NCBI RefSeq assembly: GCF_006494815.1 | Contig: NZ_CP041091.1 | Span: 4,044,501-4,108,500, forward strand | Source of the DNA: Nocardioides sambongensis | Lineage (GTDB): Bacteria; Actinomycetota; Actinomycetes; Propionibacteriales; Nocardioidaceae | DNA: 64,000 nucleotides | Direction of reading: 5' to 3' | Part shown: one piece after another, positions 15,482-24,629 of the stretch | Numbering within the stretch: position 1 is the first letter of the stretch | Layout of the letters: the number at the start of each line of letters is the position of its first letter | Translations under genes and position numbers: made by a program | Notes under the pieces: generated by a model | The model's database searches: none | The model's input: the letters and a program-made list of their open reading frames with translations, nothing else | What the model was told of the DNA's origin: nothing

Positions 15482-16819
15482 CTAGGTGGCGGCGAGGGCG
15501 GCGATCTCCTCCGTCCACGACTGCACCAGCGCCGGGAGCAGCCGGGTGGCGGTCGGGGTGCCGGGGGAGCGCACCCGGGCGTGCAGGCCGTCGTCGGTCC
15601 GCGCCACCCAGATCTGTACGTCGTCGCAGGTGGTCGGTGACGAGACGTGTCGGGCACCGAGGCGCCGGGACAGGTCGTGACCCGGCAGTCGGCGGTAGTC
15701 GACGTAGGAGAGCATGAAGACGTCGGCCCGTTCCCGCCGCAGCGGGCGGGGGAGCGAGGCGAGCACCTGGTCCAGCGGCAGCTCGGCGGTCTGCACGCCG
15801 GCGGCCAGCGCGGCCGCGGCGGATCGCGGTGAGACCCCGTTCTCGGACGGACCGAGCACGACCGGGACGGTCGTGGTGAACCATCCGACCGCGTCGCCGT
15901 CCGCGGGGGTGCGGGTCTGCACCGGCACCAGCAGCGGCAGCGTGGCGGGACCACCCCAGGCTCGCAGCATCGTGCCGAACGTCGCCAGGCAGGCCGCCGC
16001 CGTACTGGCCCCGTGTCGACGGGCAGCATCCCCGAGCCGCCGGGTGGTCGCCGCGTCGGCGAGGTCGTGGGTGGTGGTGGACTGCGGAGCCCGTTCGCCG
16101 GGCGCCAGGCCGAGGTCGAAGGGGAAGCCCGGCAGACGGTCGCCGGTCAGGTCCAGCAGGTGGTGCCAGCGACGCAGCCGGGGATCGTCGGACGGGATCG
16201 GTGCGGCTGAGGCCCACTCCCGGGCCCGCGAGGCGAAGCAGCCCGCCGGCGCGACCTGGGCCCGCCGGTGCGGCGGGCCGACACCGAGCGCGGCCACCAC
16301 GTCCTGGAGCAGCACCGGCAACGAGAGTGCGTCGACGTGCAGGTGGTCGAAGCCGGCGACCACCGTCGACCGGCCGTGGGCCTGCTCGATCGCGGCCAGC
16401 CCGAACGCCGGGGCGCCGACGACCGGGTGGCACGCGGCGTCGAGGTGCGCGCGGACGCCGACGGTCGCCTCCGCTCCCGAGGCCACCGGCGCGACGGAGC
16501 GTCGGAAGCGGATGTCGGCCGGGTGGTGGCGGCGCCCGGTCGGCCCGGACGCGCCGACCACCGCCGACATCTGCAGCGCCGAGTGGCGACGGACCAGGTG
16601 CGCGGCCACCCGCTCCAGCCGAGCGGCGTCGACGCCACCCGGCACCTGGCAGGAGAAGGCCAGCCAGACCGACGGCTGACCGTGGCCGACGCCGGCAACG
16701 TGGTTGCGCTGGTTGACCGAGAGCGGCGTGGGGAAGGGGGGCGGTCCGCTCCCGACCGGCCGCACCGTGTGCAGCCGGCCCGGCGGCAGCCCCCACTCCT
16801 CAGCCGGCGTGAGCCGCAT
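15482..16819 (-). CDS. Condensation-domain/PapA-like acyltransferase (third gene of minus-strand operon)
   Basis: The 445-residue protein has the fold signature of the condensation-domain superfamily: an HxxxD active-site motif (DHLHVD; His159, Asp163), a preceding FSCQVPGGVDAARLERVAAH N-terminal lobe, and the late block FMLSYVDYRRLPG that resembles the bridging region of PapA proteins. The usual Gly after the catalytic Asp is Ala. There is no adenylation, carrier or thioesterase domain, so it is a stand-alone enzyme. Such enzymes esterify hydroxyls on lipids or sugars with acyl groups from CoA or carrier proteins. ATG 16819 lies inside the 3' end of the upstream gene (20-base overlap), so the genes are coupled. 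Substrates are unknown. Confidence 0.75.
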   Translation of the reverse strand: MRLTPAEEWGLPPGRLHTVRPVGSGPPPFPTPLSVNQRNHVAGVGHGQPSVWLAFSCQVPGGVDAARLERVAAHLVRRHSALQMSAVVGASGPTGRRHHPADIRFRRSVAPVASGAEATVGVRAHLDAACHPVVGAPAFGLAAIEQAHGRSTVVAGFDHLHVDALSLPVLLQDVVAALGVGPPHRRAQVAPAGCFASRAREWASAAPIPSDDPRLRRWHHLLDLTGDRLPGFPFDLGLAPGERAPQSTTTHDLADAATTRRLGDAARRHGASTAAACLATFGTMLRAWGGPATLPLLVPVQTRTPADGDAVGWFTTTVPVVLGPSENGVSPRSAAAALAAGVQTAELPLDQVLASLPRPLRRERADVFMLSYVDYRRLPGHDLSRRLGARHVSSPTTCDDVQIWVARTDDGLHARVRSPGTPTATRLLPALVQSWTEEIAALAAT

Positions 16820-18314
16820 GCAGCCGCGCCGGCGGAGCGCCGACGCCGACCCAGGCGTCACCCATCTGGGCCAGCGACAGCAGCAGCGAGCGCACCTGGC
16901 CGAAGTACTGCCGCACGCTGGCCACGGCCTCCGGTGTGTCCGGCGTCTGGACGTCCACGTAGAGACGGTCCCGGTCCCGGTTGAACCACGAGGAGGCGTT
17001 GCGGGTGCGGCCCTCGGCCGTGAAGTGCAGGCCCTCCTGGTAACCGGTCGCGCCGGCCCCGCTCCCGCGGGCGCCGGGGAACCAGCGCAGGTCCAGGTAC
17101 GACAGCAGCTGCGGGCTGCCGAGCGACTCCGGCGACAGGGTGCCCTCGGCCAGCAGGATGCCGAGGGCGGCGTGCACCGGCATCCGGGCCAGGTCCCGCG
17201 CCTCGTTGAAAGCGGCCTCGGCCCGCGGCAGCACGGCACCGAGCCGGTCGAGCCCGCGCAGATCGACCATCAGCGGCGCGAAGTTGCACAGCCAGCCCTG
17301 GGTCTGGGCGTGCTCCCGGTCGCGGGTGCCCATCACGGTGACCCCGAGATAACGGTCCCGCCCGGTCAGCCGCAGCTCGGTGACCGCGCAGGCGGCGACG
17401 ACGGCGCTGGGTACCCGCGCGCCGCGCGCCTTCGCCTGCTTCTCCAGGCTGACCAGGTCCTCGCCGTCGACCAGGTCCAGCTCGAGGACCCGGACCGGTG
17501 CGGACTCGCCGGGCGCCAGGCCGAGGTCCAGCGGGAAGTGCGGCAGGCCCCCGTGCGTGACGACCGCCTCGCGCCAGCGCGCGACCTCGGGGGAGCGCGG
17601 GCCGTACGTCGACGCCCGGTCCCGCTCGTCCGCGGCATGACCGAGGAACGAGCCGCGCGCGTCGGGCGGCGCGACGATCGTCGGGTCGGGGACGCCGGCG
17701 CGGCCGAGGGCGTCGTACCGCTCCGGGAGCTCGGCGCTGAGCATCAGCTGGGAGGCGGCGTCGGTGAAGGCGTGGTCACAGCACCAGATGAACTCGAAGC
17801 GGTCCGCCTGCTCGACCACCACCAGCCCGAACGCCGGCCAGGCGTCGGGTCGGCAGCGGTCGGGGAAGGTGGCCGCGATCCAGTCCTGCAGGCGGTCGGC
17901 GAAGTCGGCGCCGGCCCCGGAGCCGGGGCCGAGGTCCACCTCGACCAGCTCGAAGGCATCGGGGGCGGTCACGGCGGCGGCCGGCAGCAGGCGTCGTACC
18001 GGTGGCGCGTCGGTGGCCAGGTCGAACCAGGTGCGCTGCCCCTCGTGGTCGGCGAGGAAGGTGCCGAGCGCGCGGCACCAGCGGGCGCCGTCGAACGGGC
18101 CGCGCACCACCGACGCGACCCCGGTCCAGGCCAGGTGGGTGCCGCCGGCGTCGCGGAGCGCGGCGAAGGCGCCGAGGTGGTCCCCCTGCAGGAACGACGG
18201 GGCGCCGGGGGAGACCGGGGAGGCCGCGACGGCTGCCCGGGTCGCCGGGGTCGGCCGCACCTCCCAGACCCGTCCCGGCGCCGGGCGCCAGTCGGCGAGC
18301 GGACCCAGCCTCAT
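16800..18314 (-). CDS. Condensation-domain/PapA-like acyltransferase (second gene of operon)
   Basis: This 504-residue stand-alone condensation-fold protein has the motif CDHAFTDAAS (His181, Asp185), again with Ala instead of Gly after the Asp. An N-terminal lobe precedes it; later conserved-looking blocks are FPLDLGLAPGE, GVTVMGTRDREHAQTQGW and LLSYLDLRWFPGARG. The ATG at 18314 overlaps the upstream TGA (ATGA at 18311-18314), so translation is coupled. It is paralogous in layout to the genes on either side. Acyl transfer to a lipid or glycolipid hydroxyl is inferred; no substrate-defining residue is recognised. Confidence 0.75.
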   Translation of the reverse strand: MRLGPLADWRPAPGRVWEVRPTPATRAAVAASPVSPGAPSFLQGDHLGAFAALRDAGGTHLAWTGVASVVRGPFDGARWCRALGTFLADHEGQRTWFDLATDAPPVRRLLPAAAVTAPDAFELVEVDLGPGSGAGADFADRLQDWIAATFPDRCRPDAWPAFGLVVVEQADRFEFIWCCDHAFTDAASQLMLSAELPERYDALGRAGVPDPTIVAPPDARGSFLGHAADERDRASTYGPRSPEVARWREAVVTHGGLPHFPLDLGLAPGESAPVRVLELDLVDGEDLVSLEKQAKARGARVPSAVVAACAVTELRLTGRDRYLGVTVMGTRDREHAQTQGWLCNFAPLMVDLRGLDRLGAVLPRAEAAFNEARDLARMPVHAALGILLAEGTLSPESLGSPQLLSYLDLRWFPGARGSGAGATGYQEGLHFTAEGRTRNASSWFNRDRDRLYVDVQTPDTPEAVASVRQYFGQVRSLLLSLAQMGDAWVGVGAPPARLHAAHAG

Positions 18315-19759
18315 GCCGGCACCCGGGCGTCGTCGCCCCGCTCCAGTCCGGTGGTCCCGCGCGCCCGTCCGGCGGCCTGCGCCAGGACCTGCTGGTAGTC
18401 GGCCATCAGCTGCTCCATCCGTGCGGCCGCGCGCTCACCGGCGGGACAGCGTGCGGAGACGTTGATCCCGTCCTCGTCGCGGATGATCCAGAAGTAGACC
18501 TCGTCGGCGTCCGGTGCGGCGCTGCGCAGCGTCCTGGCCTGCCAGGAGTGCCAGCTCCCGGCTCCGGGGACGTGGCGGACGTCGACGTAGGAGACCACGA
18601 AGCGGGGCACGTCCTCGACCTCGAGGAGCTGGCCGATCCGTGCGAACGGCCGGGTCGCGAGGTGCTTGACCGCGTTCACCGCGTGGTGGGTACGACGCAC
18701 CAGGTCGGTCAGCGACGCGTCGTCGGCCAGGTCCAGGTGCAGCGGGCTGAGCCCGACGTACCAGCCGACCGCGCCGGCGTAGCGCGGCTCGTGCCGGGTG
18801 TGCATCGGCAGCACCAGGTCGAGCTCGTCGGCACCGGTCTGCCGCTGGACCGCCCGGGCGAGCCCGGCCAGCGCCACCGACTGCAGCCCGGTCCCGAGGG
18901 AGCGGGCCCAGCCGTTGAGCTGGGCGGTGTCGGCGGCGTCGAGCACCGGCACCGAGAAGGACTGCTGGTGCGCGGCAGCCGTATCGGCTCGCGCCGCCAG
19001 GACCGGGTCGGGGTAGCGCGGGAACGCGGGGCCGGGGGAGGGGTCCGTGGCCGTGCGGTCGGCGGTGGCGCGATCCAGGAACCGGGACCACACCTCGACC
19101 GCCGCGTCGTGCTCGGTGACCAGCTGGCCCAGGCGCCGGTCGAAGGCGGCGAAGTCGACGTGGCTGCCCACGTCCACCTGCGCCAGCTCGCGATCGGTGT
19201 CCCCGGCCAGCGCACGTCGGTAGAGCACGACCATCTCGTCGAACCACAGCAGCTGGGAGTAGGCGTCCATCACGCTGTGGTCGGCGCCGAACGCGAGGTG
19301 GAACCCCTCGGAATCGGTCGCCCCGTCGGGCCGGACCGTGGCGAAGAGGACGTGCGGCCAGGCCGTCGGGCGGACCCGGGCGAAGGTGTCGAGGAGCCGG
19401 TCCAGCACGCCGTCGCGGTCGAGCGCGGCGCGATCGAGCACCGTCACGTCGACGTCCTCGGGGCGGCACGTCTCGCGGTGCCAGCCGCCGTCCTCCGCGG
19501 CCCGCACCGTCGTGCGGAGCACCTCGTGCCGGGCGGTCCAGGCGCGCAGCGTGCGGCGGACCGCGCCCTCGTCGTAGGGCATCGGCACCCGCATCACCGC
19601 CCCGATCCAGGACCCGTCACCCTCGTCGGCGAGGTGGGCCTCGTGGTCGAACGACAGCTCGCGATCGTCCGGGCGCCAGGCGCCCTGCAGGGCCGTCGGT
19701 GCCCAGGTCGTGAGGGCGCCACCCGTGATCGGGTACGCCGAGAACTCCGTGTATTCCAT
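18311..19759 (-). CDS. Condensation-domain/PapA-like acyltransferase (first gene of operon)
   Basis: This 482-residue protein is given the start ATG 19759 because GGGAGG lies just upstream; an in-frame ATG 66 bases further up lacks a clear ribosome-binding site. The active-site motif is GADHSVMDAYS (His161, Asp165). Other condensation-like blocks are RHEVLRTTVRA, WYVGLSPLHLDL and FVVSYVDVRHVPG. It leads a three-gene minus-strand operon of related acyltransferases. A 16-bp perfect palindrome lies 27 bases upstream. PapA-type enzymes of mycobacteria build acylated trehaloses and diesters; a comparable lipid-decorating role is the best guess. Confidence 0.75.
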   Translation of the reverse strand: MEYTEFSAYPITGGALTTWAPTALQGAWRPDDRELSFDHEAHLADEGDGSWIGAVMRVPMPYDEGAVRRTLRAWTARHEVLRTTVRAAEDGGWHRETCRPEDVDVTVLDRAALDRDGVLDRLLDTFARVRPTAWPHVLFATVRPDGATDSEGFHLAFGADHSVMDAYSQLLWFDEMVVLYRRALAGDTDRELAQVDVGSHVDFAAFDRRLGQLVTEHDAAVEVWSRFLDRATADRTATDPSPGPAFPRYPDPVLAARADTAAAHQQSFSVPVLDAADTAQLNGWARSLGTGLQSVALAGLARAVQRQTGADELDLVLPMHTRHEPRYAGAVGWYVGLSPLHLDLADDASLTDLVRRTHHAVNAVKHLATRPFARIGQLLEVEDVPRFVVSYVDVRHVPGAGSWHSWQARTLRSAAPDADEVYFWIIRDEDGINVSARCPAGERAAARMEQLMADYQQVLAQAAGRARGTTGLERGDDARVPA

Positions 19760-20014
19760 GCTGCCTCCCGAGCAGACATCTCGGCACAGCAGCGCTGCTG
19801 TCCCATTCCCTCCATCGGCCATCATGGCGGGACCCGAGGCGAGTGCGACAGGGGGTTACGTCAACCATTTGTGAGATCAAGATCACGTATCGCCAGGGGT
19901 GGACAGGCATTCGTCGCAGTGGCTTGACTCGCGGGTCCAGGGAGGGGCGACACATCGGGGTGCCGTCTGATTTCGCATGCCGTCTGCAGGCATCCACTCA
20001 TCGGGGAGTGACCC
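19760..20014. promoter_or_regulatory. Divergent promoter region between acyltransferase units
   Basis: This 255-base gap separates the minus-strand acyltransferase operon from the plus-strand acyltransferase. It holds the perfect palindrome ACAGCAGCGCTGCTGT (19786-19801) and a weak dyad GTGA-N8-TCAC (19871-19886). GGGGAG before ATG 20015 is the ribosome-binding site of the rightward gene. No convincing -35/-10 pair was found for either direction. Confidence 0.45.
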
Positions 20015-21397
20015 ATGAGCAGCACGTTCGAAGTGCGTCAGACCTTTGCTGACGACATGTTCCTGAGGCGTCACCGGGGGCTCGGCAGCCCGGTGGTCAA
20101 CCAGTTCGTGTGGCGGTTCGGGACGGCACTGCCGACCGGGGCGGTCGAGCGCTTCGCCGTCGCGCTGGCCCGGGGGAGCCTGGGCCGGCGGGCGGTGCCG
20201 GCGATGCTGCCCGGCGCCCGCGGACGCTGGTACGGCGACCCGACCGTGCCGCCCATCGCCCACCGGGAGCGGCCGCTCGCCGGGGACGGGGTCCGCGGCT
20301 GGATCGACCGGGTCGCCGCCGTCGACCTGGACCCGGCCGCCGGCCCGGCCTGGCGCCTGGCCACCGCGCCGACGGCCGCGGGCGGGACGCTGGTCTCGCT
20401 CGTGGTCGCCCACGCCGCCGCGGACGGTGGCGCGATGGTCGACGCCATCGTGCGCGCCGCCTCGTGGTCGGCGCCGCTGGGTCTGCCCGCCGCGTCCGGC
20501 CGGACAGGTGGCGCCCGCGGGGTGCAGGTGGTGGCGCGGCTGCGCGACGTCGTACCGGACCTGCGGGACGCGGTCGGGCAGGGCCGGGAGATCGCCGGCT
20601 GGGTGACGGACCGAGTGGTCGACCGGGCCCGGGCGGCGGTGCGCCCCGCCGACGCGGAGGTCGCGCCCGCCGATCCCGTCGCACCGACGCGCGACCTGCC
20701 GCCGGACTCCGGCGACTGGCGTCCGTCGTGGGTGGTCGCCGAGTTGGACGCCACCGCGGTGGAGGAGATGGCGGCGGCACGCGGTGGGACGGTGAACGCC
20801 TGGTTCGTCGCGCTCACCGCCGGCCTGGTGCGACGGACCGGACGCCACACCGACACCGATGTCCCCGTCGCGCTGCCGGTGAGCACCCGTGCCGGCGACG
20901 ACCTGCGCGGTAACGCCACCCGGATCGCCCGGGTCCTGGTCACCCCGCAGCAGTCGTCGCGGCGTCGGCTGGACGCGGTCCGGGACAGCTGCAAGGCGGC
21001 CTACGCCGCCCTGGGCGAGGCTCGGGAGCCGGTGCCGCTCGCCCTGGTCCAGATGCTCCCCGACGCGGTCGTCCGGCGGTTGCCCCCGCCGCCCGCGGCC
21101 GCCGCGCTCGCCTCGAACGTGGGCGCTCTGCCGGACGGGTTCGCCACGCTGGGCGGGGTCCGCGCCGAGGCGGTGTTCGCGGTGGCCCACCAGCAGGGCC
21201 TCGATGTCGCCGAGGCGGCCGCCAGCGGCGGCGGCCTGGTGCTCTTCCTGGTCCGGACCGGCGACCGGTTGGCCCTCACCGTGGTCGCCTGCGATCCGTT
21301 CGCGGTGCGCGACGGCGCGGTGCTGACGGACCTGGTCAGCGCGGAGCTCGCCACCTGGCAGGCCGACGGTCATGACCTCCGGCTGCGGGTGTGGTGA
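20015..21397 (+). CDS. WS/DGAT- or condensation-like acyltransferase
   Basis: The 460-residue protein begins at ATG 20015 after GGGGAG. It carries the HxxxDG motif AHAAADG (His133, Asp137, Gly138) and a C-terminal lobe with VPVALPVSTRAGDDLRGNAT, typical of the wax-ester synthase/diacylglycerol acyltransferase branch. The N-terminal FLRRHRGLGSPVVNQFVWRF closely matches the start of the other plus-strand acyltransferase at 24626, so the two are paralogues. It converges on the glycosyltransferase gene (gap 24 bases). Transfer of a fatty acyl group to a lipid or sugar hydroxyl is inferred from fold and neighbours. Confidence 0.75.
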   Translation: MSSTFEVRQTFADDMFLRRHRGLGSPVVNQFVWRFGTALPTGAVERFAVALARGSLGRRAVPAMLPGARGRWYGDPTVPPIAHRERPLAGDGVRGWIDRVAAVDLDPAAGPAWRLATAPTAAGGTLVSLVVAHAAADGGAMVDAIVRAASWSAPLGLPAASGRTGGARGVQVVARLRDVVPDLRDAVGQGREIAGWVTDRVVDRARAAVRPADAEVAPADPVAPTRDLPPDSGDWRPSWVVAELDATAVEEMAAARGGTVNAWFVALTAGLVRRTGRHTDTDVPVALPVSTRAGDDLRGNATRIARVLVTPQQSSRRRLDAVRDSCKAAYAALGEAREPVPLALVQMLPDAVVRRLPPPPAAAALASNVGALPDGFATLGGVRAEAVFAVAHQQGLDVAEAAASGGGLVLFLVRTGDRLALTVVACDPFAVRDGAVLTDLVSAELATWQADGHDLRLRVW

Positions 21398-21421
21398 GCC
21401 GTGCCGGCACCGGACCCGAGG

Positions 21422-22669
21422 TCAGCAGGCCCGCTCCAGCGCCTCGGCCGCCCCGCGCGCCGCGTCCCGGGGGCTGATCGACCGACGGGCCAGGCCGCGG
21501 GCTCGGTCGGCGACCTGCCCGCCCGACGCGATCCGCAGCGCCCTGGTCAGCCGCGCCGCGTCCAGCCGCGCGAACGGCATCCCGCAGCCGATCCCGGCCG
21601 ACTCGATCCGCCGGGCCCACATCGGCTGGTCCGCACTCCACCAGCAGACGACCTGACCGACCCCGGCCTGCAGGGCCGCGCCGACGGTCCCGGCGCCACC
21701 GTGGTGGACGCTGGCGCGGCACCGCGGCAGCACCGCGGCGTGGTCGAGCTCGCGGCGGACCAGCACCCGCTCGCCGGTGGCCGCGGGCAGCTCGCTCCAC
21801 CCGGCGCCCCACACGATGGTGGTGTCCAGCTCGGCCGCCACCCGGTCGAGCAGGGCGACCAGGCCGGCCGGGTCCGGCACCGGCATGCTGCCGAACCCCA
21901 CGTGCACGGCGCCGCGCTCCAGGGCGGCGTCGAGCTCGGGGTCCGGGTCGCCGAGGTCGGTGCCCTCGGTGCCGCTGGCGCCCGCGGGGCGCAGGTATCC
22001 GACGAACGGTCGTCGCGCACCCCACCGCTCGGGCAGCGGGTCGACCAGCAGCGGGTCGTAGGCCTGGATCTCCAGCGCGCCACGCTCCCGCATCCGCTGC
22101 GGCAGGTCCACCACCGCGGGCGGCAGCCCGAGCGCGGCACGCTGCTCGTTCTCACCGGCCCGGGTCAGGCCCCACCGCACCCGCTCGCCGAGCCGCCAGC
22201 TCGCCTGGGTCACCCGGGGCCCGCCCGGCCCCGGCAGCAGCCGGACCACGTCGTTGGCACGGACCGGGGCGTAGTGCAGCGCGGCGAAGCCGCAGGCGAG
22301 ACGCTCCGCGACGGCGGCACCGACCTCCTGGCCGAGCAGCCCGGTGACGACCAGGTCGGCGTCCGCGGCGAGCGGGAGAAGCCCGTCGCGCAGCTCGGAC
22401 CAGCCGTGGACCGCGACCGACCGCAGCGCCCGCAGCCGGCGTCGCGGGTCGGCCGAGCGCATCTCGCGGCGGACCAGGTCGGAGGCGAGCAGCGCGCGGC
22501 TGTCCACCCCCAGCGGCGTCACCGGGAGCCCCAGGCCGGCGGCGGCGTCGACCAGGTTCGGCGCCACCCCCACCCGTACGTCGTGACCCCGCCGGGTCAG
22601 TGCCTGCGCCGCGACCAACCCGGGCTGGACGTCGCCGCGGCTGCCGACCAGTGCGAAGACCGCCCTCAC
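21422..22669 (-). CDS. Glycosyltransferase, GT1/MGT-like family
   Basis: The 415-residue protein starts at GTG 22669, seven bases after GGAG. The N-terminus VRAVFALVGSRGDVQPGLVA is the nucleotide-sugar glycosyltransferase signature GSRGDVQP. The C-terminal donor-binding lobe contains HVGFGSMP and ASVHHGGAGTVGAALQAG followed by a DQ pair. GT-B enzymes of this family glycosylate lipids, sterols, macrolides or glycopeptidolipids. It lies divergently from the ABC exporter and is flanked by acyltransferases, so a glycolipid acceptor is the most economical guess. Sugar and acceptor are unknown. Confidence 0.85.
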   Translation of the reverse strand: MRAVFALVGSRGDVQPGLVAAQALTRRGHDVRVGVAPNLVDAAAGLGLPVTPLGVDSRALLASDLVRREMRSADPRRRLRALRSVAVHGWSELRDGLLPLAADADLVVTGLLGQEVGAAVAERLACGFAALHYAPVRANDVVRLLPGPGGPRVTQASWRLGERVRWGLTRAGENEQRAALGLPPAVVDLPQRMRERGALEIQAYDPLLVDPLPERWGARRPFVGYLRPAGASGTEGTDLGDPDPELDAALERGAVHVGFGSMPVPDPAGLVALLDRVAAELDTTIVWGAGWSELPAATGERVLVRRELDHAAVLPRCRASVHHGGAGTVGAALQAGVGQVVCWWSADQPMWARRIESAGIGCGMPFARLDAARLTRALRIASGGQVADRARGLARRSISPRDAARGAAEALERAC

Positions 22670-22714
22670 CGGAGCGCTCCGGGGAGGACGACCAGGACTT
22701 CCCGAGGAGTCAGC

Positions 22715-22762
22715 ATGGCCCACAAGGTAGGGCACCGTGCCAGGACCGGGGCGGCGACGTGA
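22715..22762 (+). CDS. Possible 15-codon leader ORF before the ABC exporter
   Basis: ATG 22715 follows GAGGAG (22704-22709) at normal spacing and encodes MAHKVGHRARTGAAT. Its TGA overlaps the GTG start of the ABC ATPase gene (GTGA at 22759-22762). It may serve translational coupling or be fortuitous; the sequence suggests no function. Confidence 0.3.
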   Translation: MAHKVGHRARTGAAT

Positions 22763-23772
22763 ACCGGCACGCCGCCGCGATCGAGGTCTCCGGGCTGGTG
22801 AAGAGCTTCGGTGGGCAGCGCGCCCTGGACGGCATCGACCTGAGCGTCCCGGCCGGCGGCGTCTTCGCCGTCCTGGGCCCGAACGGCGCGGGGAAGACCA
22901 CGCTGGTCCGGGTGCTCTCGACACTGCTGCGGCCCGACGAGGGGCGGGTGCGGGTGCTCGGCGTCGACGTGGCTGCCGACCCGACGAGGGTGCGCTCGCT
23001 GATCGCGGTCACCGGCCAGCACGCCTCGGTGGACGACGCACTGACCGGGTGGGAGAACCTGCTCCTCTTCGCCCGGCTGCTCGGGCTCTCCCGTCGGGCG
23101 ACCCGGAGCCGGGCGGGCGAGCTGCTCGAGGACTTCTCGCTCACCGAGGCCGCGCACCGCCCGGTGCGGACCTACTCCGGCGGGATGCGCCGTCGGCTCG
23201 ACATCGCCGCCAGCCTGATCGCGCGGCCGCCGCTGGTCTTCCTCGACGAGCCCACCACCGGTCTCGACCCGCGCACAAGGCAGGAGACCTGGGAGACGGT
23301 GCGGGCGCTGACCGACCGGGGCACCACTGTCCTGCTGACCACGCAGTATCTGGAGGAGGCCGACCAGCTGGCGTCCCGGGTCTGCGTGGTGGACCGGGGC
23401 CGGGTCGTCGCCGACGACACCCCGGACGGGCTGAAGCGGTCGGTCGGCGGTCTCACCCTGCAGCTCGCCGTACGACGTCCGGCGGACGCGCCGCGGATGT
23501 GCGCCCTGCTGGCCGACGTCGCCGAGGGGGAGGTGGGCGTCGCGCCTGACGGACGCCGGCTCACCGCCCCGGTCGCCGGGCTCTCCCTGCTGCACACCGT
23601 CCAGGTGCGGGCCGGGGCGGCGGGCATCGAGATCGACGAGATCGGGATCCGGCGCCCCGACCTGGACGAGGTCTTCTTCCACCTGACCGGGCCGCCCCGG
23701 ACGTCTCCGACGCCCCGGAGATCCTCGACGGCCGGCACGCTCGGGACGACCGCCGCGCGGGAGCCGGCGTGA
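22759..23772 (+). CDS. ABC transporter ATP-binding protein, DrrA family
   Basis: The 337-residue ATPase starts at GTG 22759. Walker A is GPNGAGKT (residues 40-47), the signature is YSGGMRRRLD, and Walker B is LVFLDEPTTGLD. The C-terminal extension of about 90 residues after the nucleotide-binding domain is typical of DrrA-type exporters (daunorubicin or lipid export). The stop overlaps the permease start (GTGA at 23769), so the two subunits are coupled. In mycobacteria DrrAB(C) exports phthiocerol diesters made with PapA enzymes, and here too it sits among PapA-like genes. Confidence 0.92.
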   Translation: MNRHAAAIEVSGLVKSFGGQRALDGIDLSVPAGGVFAVLGPNGAGKTTLVRVLSTLLRPDEGRVRVLGVDVAADPTRVRSLIAVTGQHASVDDALTGWENLLLFARLLGLSRRATRSRAGELLEDFSLTEAAHRPVRTYSGGMRRRLDIAASLIARPPLVFLDEPTTGLDPRTRQETWETVRALTDRGTTVLLTTQYLEEADQLASRVCVVDRGRVVADDTPDGLKRSVGGLTLQLAVRRPADAPRMCALLADVAEGEVGVAPDGRRLTAPVAGLSLLHTVQVRAGAAGIEIDEIGIRRPDLDEVFFHLTGPPRTSPTPRRSSTAGTLGTTAAREPA

Positions 23773-24629
23773 GCACCGCCGTGGGCCGGGCCGCCCCGGT
23801 GCGTCCGGCGACCGCCGGCTCCCACGCCCGGCGTCGCCGGTCGACCCGTCGCCGGGCGACCCGGCGCCGCCCGCTGACCGCCGTGGTCCAGTCGCTCACC
23901 CTGGCCCGCCGCGGCCTGCTGCTGATCAGGCACGACCCGCAGCGGCTCTTCGACGTACTGCTCCTGCCGGTGGTGGCCACGGTGATGTTCGCCGGCGTCT
24001 TCGGCGGTGCCGTCGCGGGCAGCGTGACGGGCTACCTGCCCGAGCTGGTGCCCGGCGTGATGGTGCAGATCGCCGTCACCGCCTCGGTGGTGACCGGGGT
24101 GCAGCTGCGCGACGACATGGACCGCGGGGTCTTCGACCGGTTCCGCACCCTGCCGATCGCCCGGGTGGCGCCGCTGGCCGGCTCGCTGCTGGCCGACGTG
24201 GTCCGCTACCTGATCGCGACCGCGATGACGGTCGCGGTGGGCCTCGCCCTCGGCTACCGGCCCGCGGACCCGCGCGGCCTGCTCCTCGGCTGCGCGCTGG
24301 TGGTCTCCTGCGCCTTCGCGATCAGCTGGGTCTTCGCCTACCTCGGCGTGGTGATGAGGTCGGCGCAGGCCGTGCAGGGCGTCTCGATGCTGGTGCTGAT
24401 GCCGCTCTCGTTCATGTCCAACGCGCTGGTGCCACCGGCCTCGATGCCCGGGTGGATGGAGCGGATCGCCGAGGTGAACCCGCTCAGCCAGATGATCACC
24501 GCGGTCCGCGACCTCGCCGCCGGGGAGCCGGCGGCCAGCGCCGTCGCCCGGTCCCTGGTGGGCGCCGGCCTGGTGCTGCTGGTCGCCGCGCCGATGACCG
24601 TCCGCGCCTACGTCCGGGAGGCCCGATGA
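23769..24629 (+). CDS. ABC-2 type permease, DrrB family
   Basis: The 286-residue membrane protein has a basic, Arg-rich N-terminal tail of about 45 residues, then about six hydrophobic segments, including VLLLPVVATVMFAGVFGGAV and SMLVLMPLSFMSNALVP. The segment PGWMERIAEVNPLSQMITAVR is the conserved ABC-2/DrrB block before the last helix. It overlaps the ATPase gene upstream and the acyltransferase gene downstream (ATGA at 24626), making a three-gene coupled unit. It is predicted to form the membrane pore of the exporter. Confidence 0.9.
   Translation: MSTAVGRAAPVRPATAGSHARRRRSTRRRATRRRPLTAVVQSLTLARRGLLLIRHDPQRLFDVLLLPVVATVMFAGVFGGAVAGSVTGYLPELVPGVMVQIAVTASVVTGVQLRDDMDRGVFDRFRTLPIARVAPLAGSLLADVVRYLIATAMTVAVGLALGYRPADPRGLLLGCALVVSCAFAISWVFAYLGVVMRSAQAVQGVSMLVLMPLSFMSNALVPPASMPGWMERIAEVNPLSQMITAVRDLAAGEPAASAVARSLVGAGLVLLVAAPMTVRAYVREAR

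Noticed and set aside
15088..15717. Plus-strand open frame with repeated peptide over the rpoC downstream repeat
   Set aside because: The repeated amino acids simply reflect the DNA repeat, and the frame runs antisense into the acyltransferase gene.
19871..19886. CRP-type operator GTGA-N8-TCAC
   Set aside because: The spacing is two bases longer than the CRP consensus and the inner bases are not symmetric.
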